19,649 nucleotides of DNA. Source: Litorimonas sp964490745 (lineage in GTDB: Bacteria > Pseudomonadota > Alphaproteobacteria > Caulobacterales > Maricaulaceae). Below are positions 13,399 through 19,649 of the stretch, piece by piece. Position 1 is the first letter of the stretch. Each line of letters opens with the position of its first letter. Location of the stretch: the NCBI GenBank assembly GCA_964490745.1, contig CAZBDT010000031.1, positions 1 through 19,649 of the forward strand, read 5' to 3'. The position numbers and the translations under genes were made by a program. The notes under the pieces were generated by a model, which was given only the letters and a program-made list of their open reading frames with translations, was not told where the DNA came from and did not search any database.

Positions 13399-14277
13399 TC
13401 AATCATTATATCCGGGGTTTTGGATAATATTGGATTTTGATTTCTCCAACCAATCCTGCGGCACAAAGAAATCCGCGACGAGTGGACCATCATAATCGGC
13501 ATGTTGATATTGCGCAAAATCCGTTACGCCATTCTCAGACAAAATAAATTCATCAATTACAAATTGACCCGTAAATGTTTTGGCGTCTTTTGTCAGAGCC
13601 AAGTAAGCCGCATCAGCCATAATATCAGGTGTGCGGCTCATCTTGGCCATAGCATCGCCACCCAGCACATTACGCACAGCGGCTGTGTCAATTGAGGTCA
13701 TTGGCCATAGGGAATTCACCGCGACTTTGCCTTCAAATTCAGCAGCCATCCCCAAAGTGCACATGGACATCCCATATTTTGCCATGGTGTAGGCCGTGTG
13801 ATTTTTGAACCATTTCGGGTTCATATCCAGCGGTGGGGCGATGTTCAGAATATGCGGATTTTCACTTTTCAAGAGATGCGGTAAGCAGGTCTGGCTGACG
13901 AGATAAGTTCCGCGCGCATTCACACCATTCATCAAGTCATAGCGTTTCATCGGGGTTGCCAAAGTCGGTGTGAGCGAAATTGCAGACGCATTATTTATAC
14001 AAATATCAATGCCCCCGAAACGCGCGACAGCTTGATCGACAGCGGCTTTTACATTGTCTTCATCGCGAATGTCACAGACAACTCCCAAGGCTTGTCCCCC
14101 TGCCGCTTCAATCTCTGCGGCCGCTGTGTGGATTGTGCCTTCGAGTTTAGGGTGAGGTTTATCTGTCTTCGCCGCAATGACGACATTCGCGCCGTCACCC
14201 GCGCAGCGTTTGGCCATTGCCAGACCAATCCCGCGAGACCCGCCCGACATGAAAATTGTTTTACCTTTTAAACTCAC
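13399..14277 (-). CDS. HSDL2-like SDR oxidoreductase
   Basis: A 292-residue short-chain dehydrogenase closely resembling the SDR domain of hydroxysteroid dehydrogenase-like protein 2 (HSDL2). Motifs include SGGSRGIG (11-18), NNAS (95-98), TPMKRYDLMNGVNARGTYL, AYTMAKYGMSM with Tyr163/Lys167, and FTGQFVIDE. It lacks the C-terminal SCP2 sterol-carrier domain of animal HSDL2. The usual Ser in the HSDL2 NISPP segment is Ala147 here (NIAPP). The start is a GTG at 14277, preceded by GGAGAG; the ATG one base upstream is in another frame. It is the first gene of the operon 14277 to 11017. Substrate is unknown; a lipid, acyl or steroid-like alcohol/ketone is likely. Confidence 0.9.
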   Translation of the reverse strand: MSLKGKTIFMSGGSRGIGLAMAKRCAGDGANVVIAAKTDKPHPKLEGTIHTAAAEIEAAGGQALGVVCDIRDEDNVKAAVDQAVARFGGIDICINNASAISLTPTLATPMKRYDLMNGVNARGTYLVSQTCLPHLLKSENPHILNIAPPLDMNPKWFKNHTAYTMAKYGMSMCTLGMAAEFEGKVAVNSLWPMTSIDTAAVRNVLGGDAMAKMSRTPDIMADAAYLALTKDAKTFTGQFVIDEFILSENGVTDFAQYQHADYDGPLVADFFVPQDWLEKSKSNIIQNPGYND

Positions 14278-14476
14278 ATCGCTCTCCGTTCAGTCTGAGG
14301 AAGAAATGTAGAATGTCTCGGGCCTCGTCGCAACCAACGGTCCTGCAGGACATGCTGTGCGGTCTTGCATAGGTCTTAAAGTTTATACTTAGCCAAAGCT
14401 TAAGCCCGGACTCACGAGATATTAAACTAAATGCGCTACATCCTGTCGCAACGAATGTGGTTAAAATGAGTCTATC
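14278..14476. promoter_or_regulatory. Divergent promoter region with palindrome and GANTC sites
   Basis: The 199 bases between the catabolic operon and the repeat-barrel gene contain a perfect 12-base palindrome GTCCTGCAGGAC (14340-14351), a possible operator. Two GANTC sites (GACTC 14409-14413 and GAGTC 14468-14472) could be methylated by CcrM; the second is only five bases from the ATG of the barrel gene. Four TTAA tetramers occur, but none with the 7-base spacing of a full CtrA box. Confidence 0.45.
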
Positions 14477-15535
14477 ATGCGTAATTTAAAAAAACTTCTT
14501 CCGGTCCTTTTATTAGGCTCCGCTTTAGGTGGCTGTTCCATGGCGGGTACAGGCGATTTTTTCGCTGACAAACACTCCCAAGCACATCACACTCAAGCGC
14601 CGCATTATTGGGGACAGTCCGCAGGGTGTGAATATACAGAATTCACAGGATGCGAAGTCAGCTACCCAGTTGCTCCTAACTATGCCGAGGCGCAACAATA
14701 TGTGAGACCGTCAGCGACTTCGAATATTCAACACTTTGGCCTGAGGGGTCATACCTATCAGGGACAAAACGCAGCTCCTTGTCATACACAACAATCACCT
14801 GTTTATCAGCAAGCTCCAGTGTATAAGCAAGCTCCAGCCTATCAGCCCCCAGCTTATCAAAATAACTGTCATCAAGGCCAACATACGCAAGGGCAATATC
14901 GTCAAGGGCAGACCTTCCAAGGACAACATCATCTCGGCCAGTATCAGTACAGCGACTACCAACATGGTGACTATCAATACGGTTCCTATCCGCAAGGTCA
15001 CCATCACAGCGGTCACACGCCAGCCTATTACCCGTCGCATGGCGGCGTGTCTAAAGGTCTGCGCCAAGCTTACACATATGGGACGTTAGGTGCGAATCTT
15101 TATGATGTCGATAGTGATCTCTACGGCTTGCAAGGCCGTTTGGGCTGGCAGTCAAAAAGTATCTTCGGCGCAGAAGTCGAAGGCTCTTTTGGATTTGATA
15201 AAGATGACGCAATTATCGATGCAGGTACGGGACCTATCGCTGTTGAAGCCGGGATTAAATCACAACTCGCAGGTTTCGGTGTGGCCCGACTACCCGTTTC
15301 CGAACGCTTTAATATCTTAGGTCGAGTGGGTTATCACAATACAGAGTTTGAAATCGAACTTGATGATGGCACAACGGTCTTGGAAGAGGATTTTTCCACT
15401 GACGGCATCGCATATGGCGTGGGAGCTGAATATGCACTCAGCCCACTTACATCTTTGCGCGCTGACTATACAGTCTATGACTTTGACGGCGAAGATGCGG
15501 ATGCCCTTTCACTCGCTGTGAAGCGCAAATTCTAA
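14477..15535 (+). CDS. Lipoprotein with Gln/His/Tyr-rich repeats and outer-membrane beta-barrel
   Basis: 352 residues in three parts. Residues 1-20 are a lipoprotein signal (LGGC, Cys20). Residues about 21-190 are of low complexity, rich in Gln, His, Tyr, Gly and Pro, with four Cys (51, 59, 102, 131) and tandem repeats: six-residue units of QAPVYK type, then five-residue units of QGQxx type. Residues about 196-352 are an OmpA/porin-like barrel with alternating strands (GANLYDVDSDLYGLQGRLGW, FGAEVEGSFGF, ERFNILGRVGYH, IAYGVGAEYAL, SLRADYTVYDF) ending in the terminal Phe typical of barrels. It should sit in the outer membrane with the repeat region exposed or periplasmic. The ribosome site is poor. 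I do not know a named family for the combination. Confidence 0.85.
   Translation: MRNLKKLLPVLLLGSALGGCSMAGTGDFFADKHSQAHHTQAPHYWGQSAGCEYTEFTGCEVSYPVAPNYAEAQQYVRPSATSNIQHFGLRGHTYQGQNAAPCHTQQSPVYQQAPVYKQAPAYQPPAYQNNCHQGQHTQGQYRQGQTFQGQHHLGQYQYSDYQHGDYQYGSYPQGHHHSGHTPAYYPSHGGVSKGLRQAYTYGTLGANLYDVDSDLYGLQGRLGWQSKSIFGAEVEGSFGFDKDDAIIDAGTGPIAVEAGIKSQLAGFGVARLPVSERFNILGRVGYHNTEFEIELDDGTTVLEEDFSTDGIAYGVGAEYALSPLTSLRADYTVYDFDGEDADALSLAVKRKF
14792..14860 (+). repeat. 18-nt tandem repeats in the barrel lipoprotein
   Basis: Three 18-base units start at 14792, 14810 and 14828; the last two are nearly identical (CAAGCTCCAG start). A shortened 15-base unit follows from 14846. They encode QSPVYQ, QAPVYK, QAPAYQ, PPAYQ. 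Confidence 0.85.
14873..14947 (+). repeat. 15-nt tandem repeats in the barrel lipoprotein
   Basis: Five 15-base units start at 14873, 14888, 14903, 14918 and 14933, each beginning with a variant of CAAGGGCA. They encode QGQHT, QGQYR, QGQTF, QGQHH, LGQYQ. The exact codon-multiple period means unit gain or loss would keep the frame. Confidence 0.88.
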
Positions 15536-15539
15536 AACT

Positions 15540-16664
15540 TTATAGATTCGCGAGCGGCTCCTCTGTGGGCCGCAGCGAATTTAAATAGTCGATTGTGAAA
15601 TCGACTTTTAATTCGACCCAAATGGGTTTGTGGTCAGACATTTGGAACGTCCGCCAGATAGAACCATAATATTTTTTCTTTAATGCCAGCTCTTGCGTCT
15701 CATCAAAGGGTGTGAAAGCTTCGCCTTTTTTCTCCGCCTTTTTTCGCGCCCGCGTCTCGGCCTCTTGAATATATTTATTGACCGCCGTCTTTTTCATATG
15801 CGGTGCATAAGCTTCAAAATCTTGTGTGCGAAAACAAGCGCGCTCGAAATCGAACACATCTGCTTGACCAATTTCTAACATCTTATTTTTCACACGAAGC
15901 GCTAATTGGTCATAGGGCTTATTACCTTTGAGATTTGTATTTGCATCCACGAGGTCCGGCGGAACCGTAAAACCCTCATCCGTCAGCGCTTTCATCGTCT
16001 TATCTGTTTTGGATCGAATATTAAAATCACCTAGCAGTATATAATCACCCGTTTCGCGCTCCTGTCGTTTGCGCATAAATCCGGCGAGATCACCAATTTC
16101 TTTGACCCGGCGTTCAAGTCCCGTTCCGCTATCGCTGCCAAAATAAATATGCGTGGTGCAAAGATTAAATTTAAACCAACCCGCTTGAAAACTCGCAACA
16201 TATGGCGTGCGGGCAAATTGTCGATCATCGACGCCCGGCAATACGACCTCTCCCGCAATGTTACGGAATTGAATGACATCGGTATTAAAAATAAACGCCA
16301 AGCGTTCCTGATTACCTGACCGGCCTTCTGTCGTATCTGATGCCATCCAGTCCCAATTCGGACCGAGCGTTTGCACCAACCTCTTTATCCCGGACAAATC
16401 GCGATTGACCTCTTGTACAGCAATCAAATCAAAGGCGCTCATGATCTCGGCAATATAAAGATAGGTTTCATCCAGACGCTTACCATGTTTGAATTTATCA
16501 CTGTCAAAATCGCGTAAATTCCAAGAGGCGAGAAGGAACGAACCCGCGTCACGTTTATTGGTAATGTCGCGGAATATTTTCCCGCGCAGTCGAATTAATG
16601 TATCTATCGCGCGTGCCTTAGCGGCTTTATCCCGCCATCTGCGAATGGGTGAATAATGTACCAT
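15540..16664 (-). CDS. Endonuclease/exonuclease/phosphatase family protein
   Basis: A 374-residue protein of the EEP (exonuclease III/DNase I-like) superfamily. Metal and catalytic residues are visible: Asn49 (ASWNLRDF), Glu85 (IAVQEVN), His172 (TTHIYFGS), Asp213/Asn215 (LLGDFNI) and Asp344/His345 (SDHKPIWVEL). A Lys/Glu-rich helical insertion (about 290-335) precedes the last motif. There is no signal peptide, and the N-terminus is basic. I start at 16664, where GGAGGG lies 6 bases before the ATG, rather than nine codons upstream. It may cleave DNA, RNA or phosphoester lipids; the substrate is undetermined. It follows the ABC exporter by 40 bases on the same strand, and converges on the barrel gene with stops 5 bases apart. 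Confidence 0.9.
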   Translation of the reverse strand: MVHYSPIRRWRDKAAKARAIDTLIRLRGKIFRDITNKRDAGSFLLASWNLRDFDSDKFKHGKRLDETYLYIAEIMSAFDLIAVQEVNRDLSGIKRLVQTLGPNWDWMASDTTEGRSGNQERLAFIFNTDVIQFRNIAGEVVLPGVDDRQFARTPYVASFQAGWFKFNLCTTHIYFGSDSGTGLERRVKEIGDLAGFMRKRQERETGDYILLGDFNIRSKTDKTMKALTDEGFTVPPDLVDANTNLKGNKPYDQLALRVKNKMLEIGQADVFDFERACFRTQDFEAYAPHMKKTAVNKYIQEAETRARKKAEKKGEAFTPFDETQELALKKKYYGSIWRTFQMSDHKPIWVELKVDFTIDYLNSLRPTEEPLANL

Positions 16665-16704
16665 GTTGCGCCCTCCGGTTTTGGAGAGCATAACACAACT
16701 TTAT

Positions 16705-18579
16705 TCAATTGGCGAGTGTTTCATTTTCCTGCTGCGCCCAGAGATGGGCATAGAGACCGTCAGCGCGGAGCAATTCTTCATGCGTTCCACGTTCTCGGAT
16801 ATGACCCTCTTCCATGACGAGTATCTGATCCGCGCCGATAATCGTGGTCAGGCGGTGGGCAATGACGAGCGTTGTACGGTGTTTTGCAATGCGGTCCAAC
16901 GCGGCCTGTATCTCGCGTTCTGTTGCACTATCCAGCGCCGATGTCGCCTCGTCTAGAATTAATATGGATGGATTTTTGAGAAGGGTGCGCGCAATCGCAA
17001 CCCGCTGTTTTTCACCGCCTGAGAGTTTTAAACCCCGCTCCCCCACCACCGTTTCATATCCGTCAGGCAGCCCCGAAATGAAATCATGCACCTGTGCATC
17101 TTTGGCCGCCTGTTCTATCTCAGACTGTGTCGCGCCGGGTTTAGCATAACCAATATTATAACCAATTGTGTCGTTAAACAGCACAGTATCTTGCGGAACA
17201 ATACCAAGCACTTGTCTAACGCTGGCCTGGGTCAAATCATTTAAATCCTGTCCATCAATGCGAACGGTTCCCGATGCAATATTATAAAATCGAAATAAGA
17301 TGCGAGAGAGCGTCGATTTACCGGCTCCTGTCGGTCCGACAATCGCCACCGTCTGGCCGGGTTCAATCGTGAAGTTAATGCCATTCAAAATCTCTCGATC
17401 AGGGTCATAGTGAAAATGCACATCTTCGAACTCAACGCGGCCCACGATCTCACCTAGATCTTTTGCGCCAACTCTGTCTTCAATCTCCGGGCGGCGGTCC
17501 ATCAAGCTGAACATATTCTCTAAATCCGTCAGCGCTTGTTTGATCTCGCGATAGGCAAAGCCCAAAATATTCAGCGGGCGGTAGAGTTGTAACATCACCA
17601 AACTGACCGCCGCGATCGCACCAATAGACAACGCCTCCTCCCCTAGGATTCCGTCAATCGCTAAGAGAACAACAAGGATCAGGCCCAAATTCATAAGGAA
17701 GCTTTGCCCGATATTCACAGTCGAGAGCGAGGTGCGCGACCGAATGGCCGCTGTCATATATCCGGCCATAGCCCCGTCATATCGCGCAGTTTCAAACGCT
17801 TCAGCGCTGAAATATTTGACGGTCTCATAATTTAACAAACTATCGACAGCTTTAGCCGCGGCTTCATTATCTTGGCGGTTCATGTCGCGGCGGAATTTCA
17901 AACGCCATTCCGTTGTGATCACGGTGAAGGCCACATAGGTTAAAACAATGACTATCGCGACGACGGCGAAGCGCCAATCATAGACCGTCGCAAAAGTAAC
18001 CCCAACAATGCCCAGTTGAAGAAAGGTCGGGCCTATATTAAACAGCAAAAATCGAAACAGAAAATCAATGGATTTTACGCCGCGTTCTATGATGCGGGTT
18101 AAACGTCCCGTACGTTTTTCTAAATGATAGCGCAGGGAGAGGCGATGCATATGTGCGAAGGTTTCCGCCGCGACGGCCCGCTGTGCCGACTGCGCGACGG
18201 GCGCAAATATATACTCCCGGCCTTCCGAAAATAAGGTCGACAAAAACCTGAGCCCGGCATAGCCCAAGACTAAAGCGACAAGCATAATCGAGAATTGTGT
18301 CTGCAGGTTATCTTTCGCAAGCTGCGTCGCATCAATCGCCGCGCCCAATAAAAACGGTGATCCGACAATCACAAATTGCCCGGCAATCGTCAGGAGCAGG
18401 GCAAGGATAGATCGGACCTTAAACCCGAAATTCCCTTTCGGCCAGAGATAAGGCTTTAGCCGCCCTAAACCACGCAATTGCTGAACAATTCCGCGTTCCA
18501 GAGCGTCGTCTTTTTCACTTATCTGTTGGGTTGGTCTCACGCGTGCAGATGTGGCCGCTGTAAACCAGATGTCAACCAT
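16705..18579 (-). CDS. Atm1/ABCB7-type ABC exporter
   Basis: About 624 residues, a half-size ABC exporter with transmembrane domain (about 50-335) and nucleotide-binding domain (380-620). It carries Atm1-family hallmarks: RTGRLTRIIERGVKSID (156-172), FLLFNIGPT, DSLLNYETVKYF (246-257) and YRPLNILGFAYREIKQ. ATPase motifs are Walker A GPTGAGKS (415-422), signature LSGGE (519-523), Walker B ILILDE and H-loop His575. Atm1 proteins in alphaproteobacteria export glutathione conjugates or glutathione-bound metals and sulfur species. The open frame runs 90 codons further upstream but that part overlaps the divergent glycosyltransferase and is not family-like. The ATG at 18579 gives the expected length (NaAtm1 is about 608). 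The first gene of a likely operon with the EEP protein. Confidence 0.93.
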   Translation of the reverse strand: MVDIWFTAATSARVRPTQQISEKDDALERGIVQQLRGLGRLKPYLWPKGNFGFKVRSILALLLTIAGQFVIVGSPFLLGAAIDATQLAKDNLQTQFSIMLVALVLGYAGLRFLSTLFSEGREYIFAPVAQSAQRAVAAETFAHMHRLSLRYHLEKRTGRLTRIIERGVKSIDFLFRFLLFNIGPTFLQLGIVGVTFATVYDWRFAVVAIVIVLTYVAFTVITTEWRLKFRRDMNRQDNEAAAKAVDSLLNYETVKYFSAEAFETARYDGAMAGYMTAAIRSRTSLSTVNIGQSFLMNLGLILVVLLAIDGILGEEALSIGAIAAVSLVMLQLYRPLNILGFAYREIKQALTDLENMFSLMDRRPEIEDRVGAKDLGEIVGRVEFEDVHFHYDPDREILNGINFTIEPGQTVAIVGPTGAGKSTLSRILFRFYNIASGTVRIDGQDLNDLTQASVRQVLGIVPQDTVLFNDTIGYNIGYAKPGATQSEIEQAAKDAQVHDFISGLPDGYETVVGERGLKLSGGEKQRVAIARTLLKNPSILILDEATSALDSATEREIQAALDRIAKHRTTLVIAHRLTTIIGADQILVMEEGHIRERGTHEELLRADGLYAHLWAQQENETLAN

Positions 18580-18600
18580 GGTCTGGTAATAGATCAGCCG

Positions 18601-19479
18601 ATGAAACCGACAGAGCTGAGCAGACCTTTGACCCAAGTGGATAAACACATCGTACCAAGCATTGCCCGTGGAGCAGATCGGCGGGAGTTTAAACGACCGG
18701 GATATAAAGATTGGCGCGTCAATCCGCGCAGCTATGAATTTATTGGCGCAACATTTGACCCGCTGACCCCTGTTCAAACTTTGGCCCGCGCGAAATGGAT
18801 GACCAGTGATCACGGATTTCGATTTATTGTCACACCTAATGTTGATCACCTCGTCCGTGTCGCGAAAGAACCGCAGGTCTTTAATCCGCTTTATGAAGCA
18901 AGCTGGCTATCCGTCTGTGATTCCAGAATTTTGGAAATGCTCGCGAATTTTTCAGGCATTCCACTGAAAGCCGTGCCGGGGTCAGACTTGACGCAGCAAC
19001 TTTTTGATAATGTCATTACGGCGGATGATACGATTACGGTCATTGGTGCCGATAGCGAGATCATTGAGACCGTCAAACACAAATATGGTCTTCACAAAAT
19101 CAATCATTATGAGCCGCCCTTTGGATTGCGCCACAAACCGGATGAAGTCGCAAAAACGGCCGCTTTCATCGCGGCAAATCCGGCCCGCTACGTTTTTATA
19201 TGCGTCGGTAGCCCGCAACAGGAAATGGTCGCTAAAGCCTGTCTGGATCGCGGCGATTGTCTTGGTCTTGGCTTATGCGTCGGGGCGTCACTAGACTTCT
19301 TATCCGGCCGTACAAAACGCGCCCCTAAATGGATGCAGAAAATTCGCATGGAGTGGTTATTCCGCTTAGCCAGCGAGCCCAAGCGTCTCTGGAAACGTTA
19401 CCTCATCGAAGGGCCGAAAATTTTCTGGCTCTGGGCGAAATGGTCTATGCGCAAAAACCGCACGCAAAAACAAAAATAA
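18601..19479 (+). CDS. WecG/TagA/CpsF family glycosyltransferase
   Basis: A protein of about 292 residues. Family motifs are present: VTPNVDHLVRV (77-87), the SVCDSRI segment with the conserved Asp107, GSDLTQQLF (127-135), and CVGSPQQE (201-208), followed by GLGLCVGASLDFLSGRTKRAPKWMQ and RMEWLFRLASEPKRLWKRYL. Members transfer N-acetylmannosaminuronate or similar sugars to undecaprenyl-linked intermediates in surface polysaccharide synthesis. The C-terminus is strongly basic and Trp-rich, fitting peripheral membrane attachment. I chose the ATG at 18601. A frame open to 18478 would overlap the ABC gene and lacks family similarity. No ribosome site is evident before 18601, so a leaderless transcript or a later start is possible. 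No other polysaccharide genes are visible in the window. Confidence 0.9.
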   Translation: MKPTELSRPLTQVDKHIVPSIARGADRREFKRPGYKDWRVNPRSYEFIGATFDPLTPVQTLARAKWMTSDHGFRFIVTPNVDHLVRVAKEPQVFNPLYEASWLSVCDSRILEMLANFSGIPLKAVPGSDLTQQLFDNVITADDTITVIGADSEIIETVKHKYGLHKINHYEPPFGLRHKPDEVAKTAAFIAANPARYVFICVGSPQQEMVAKACLDRGDCLGLGLCVGASLDFLSGRTKRAPKWMQKIRMEWLFRLASEPKRLWKRYLIEGPKIFWLWAKWSMRKNRTQKQK

Positions 19480-19649
19480 AGTCAGCCATCCAAGGGTTCT
19501 TCCCTTGCACTGCTGAACCGCACCCTCCACATGAAGCCCGACGGTCGCTGCGGGTTGCGTGAAAGACACTTATCCACCGGGCCTTACTATTCCTTCGGGA
19601 GCTGGCTCTGTCTGGATCGTGGTTCAGTTAATTCCGGCACCCACCTCAA
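19480..19649. other. Gene-free tail with potential structured RNA
   Basis: No convincing gene lies here. A frame open from 19480 to the window end (with an ATG at 19531) has no ribosome site and no recognisable protein. On the plus strand the region can fold. There is a small CAAGGG/CCCTTG hairpin (19491-19507). A closing stem CTGAACCGC (19513-19521) with GTGGTTCAG (19619-19627) encloses two inner hairpins: AGCCCG/CGGGTT, and a long one ending in a C(UUCG)G tetraloop. It does not match, as far as I can tell, RNase P, SRP, 6S or tmRNA hallmarks. Confidence 0.35.

Noticed and set aside
18580..18849. N-terminal 90-residue extension of the ABC exporter
   Set aside because: It overlaps the divergent glycosyltransferase gene, is Cys/Arg-rich and non-family-like, and would make the protein too long for the Atm1 family.
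19480..19649. 6S, SRP, RNase P or tmRNA gene at the right end
   Set aside because: I could not find the diagnostic conserved segments of any of these RNAs on either strand.
1..19649. Prophage, insertion sequence, CRISPR array, toxin-antitoxin or defence island
   Set aside because: No transposase, integrase, phage structural, Cas or defence-type protein is present, and the only repeats are the 92-bp palindromes and the in-gene tandem repeats.

Overview
The window looks like a chromosomal segment of a marine, Caulobacter-related alphaproteobacterium, probably near the Hyphomonadaceae/Maricaulales. The main evidence is two genes restricted to alphaproteobacteria: rcdA, a regulator of CtrA degradation (DUF1465), and trcR, a cell-cycle transcriptional regulator (DUF1013). 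An alphaproteobacterial DUF1192 protein lies beside them, and GANTC (CcrM-type) sites occur in one divergent promoter region. Base composition is moderate and even. I see no phage genes, IS transposase, CRISPR array, tRNA or rRNA.

Left part (1-4172): the 3' end of an unidentified gene and a bidirectional terminator are followed by rcdA and DUF1192 on the minus strand and trcR on the plus strand. The trcR leader holds an intrinsic terminator and a second hairpin next to the Shine-Dalgarno sequence. Next comes a two-gene minus operon (SDR oxidoreductase, then a DUF2959 lipoprotein). Two tiny divergent DUF465/YdcH genes follow, the minus one only 56 codons long.

Middle part (4081-10695): an enzyme-rich stretch with a DadA-like FAD oxidoreductase, a type-B carboxylesterase lipoprotein, a nitrilase-family hydrolase, a small conserved protein, a lipocalin-like lipoprotein, a SAM methyltransferase and an AraC-type regulator. 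Two copies of a 92-bp palindromic repeat (4081-4172 and 8061-8152, about 85% identical) sit exactly in gaps at gene ends and look like mobile or amplified terminator/structured-RNA modules.

Catabolic operon (11017-14277, minus strand): four tightly packed genes, in transcription order an HSDL2-like SDR, a DUF1330 protein, a DUF2855 (MDR-like) protein and an ECH1-like dienoyl-CoA isomerase, followed after an AT-rich gap by the AraC regulator. I infer an uncharacterised acyl-CoA or steroid/lipid-type degradation module. Its substrate is not visible in the sequence.

Right part (14477-19649): an unusual lipoprotein joins a Gln/His/Tyr-rich tandem-repeat region to an outer-membrane beta-barrel. 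An Atm1-type ABC exporter and an endonuclease/exonuclease/phosphatase-family protein share a minus transcript. A WecG/TagA/CpsF glycosyltransferase is divergent from the exporter with only 21 bp between the start codons. The last 170 bases have no convincing gene but can fold into a three-way-junction RNA on the plus strand.
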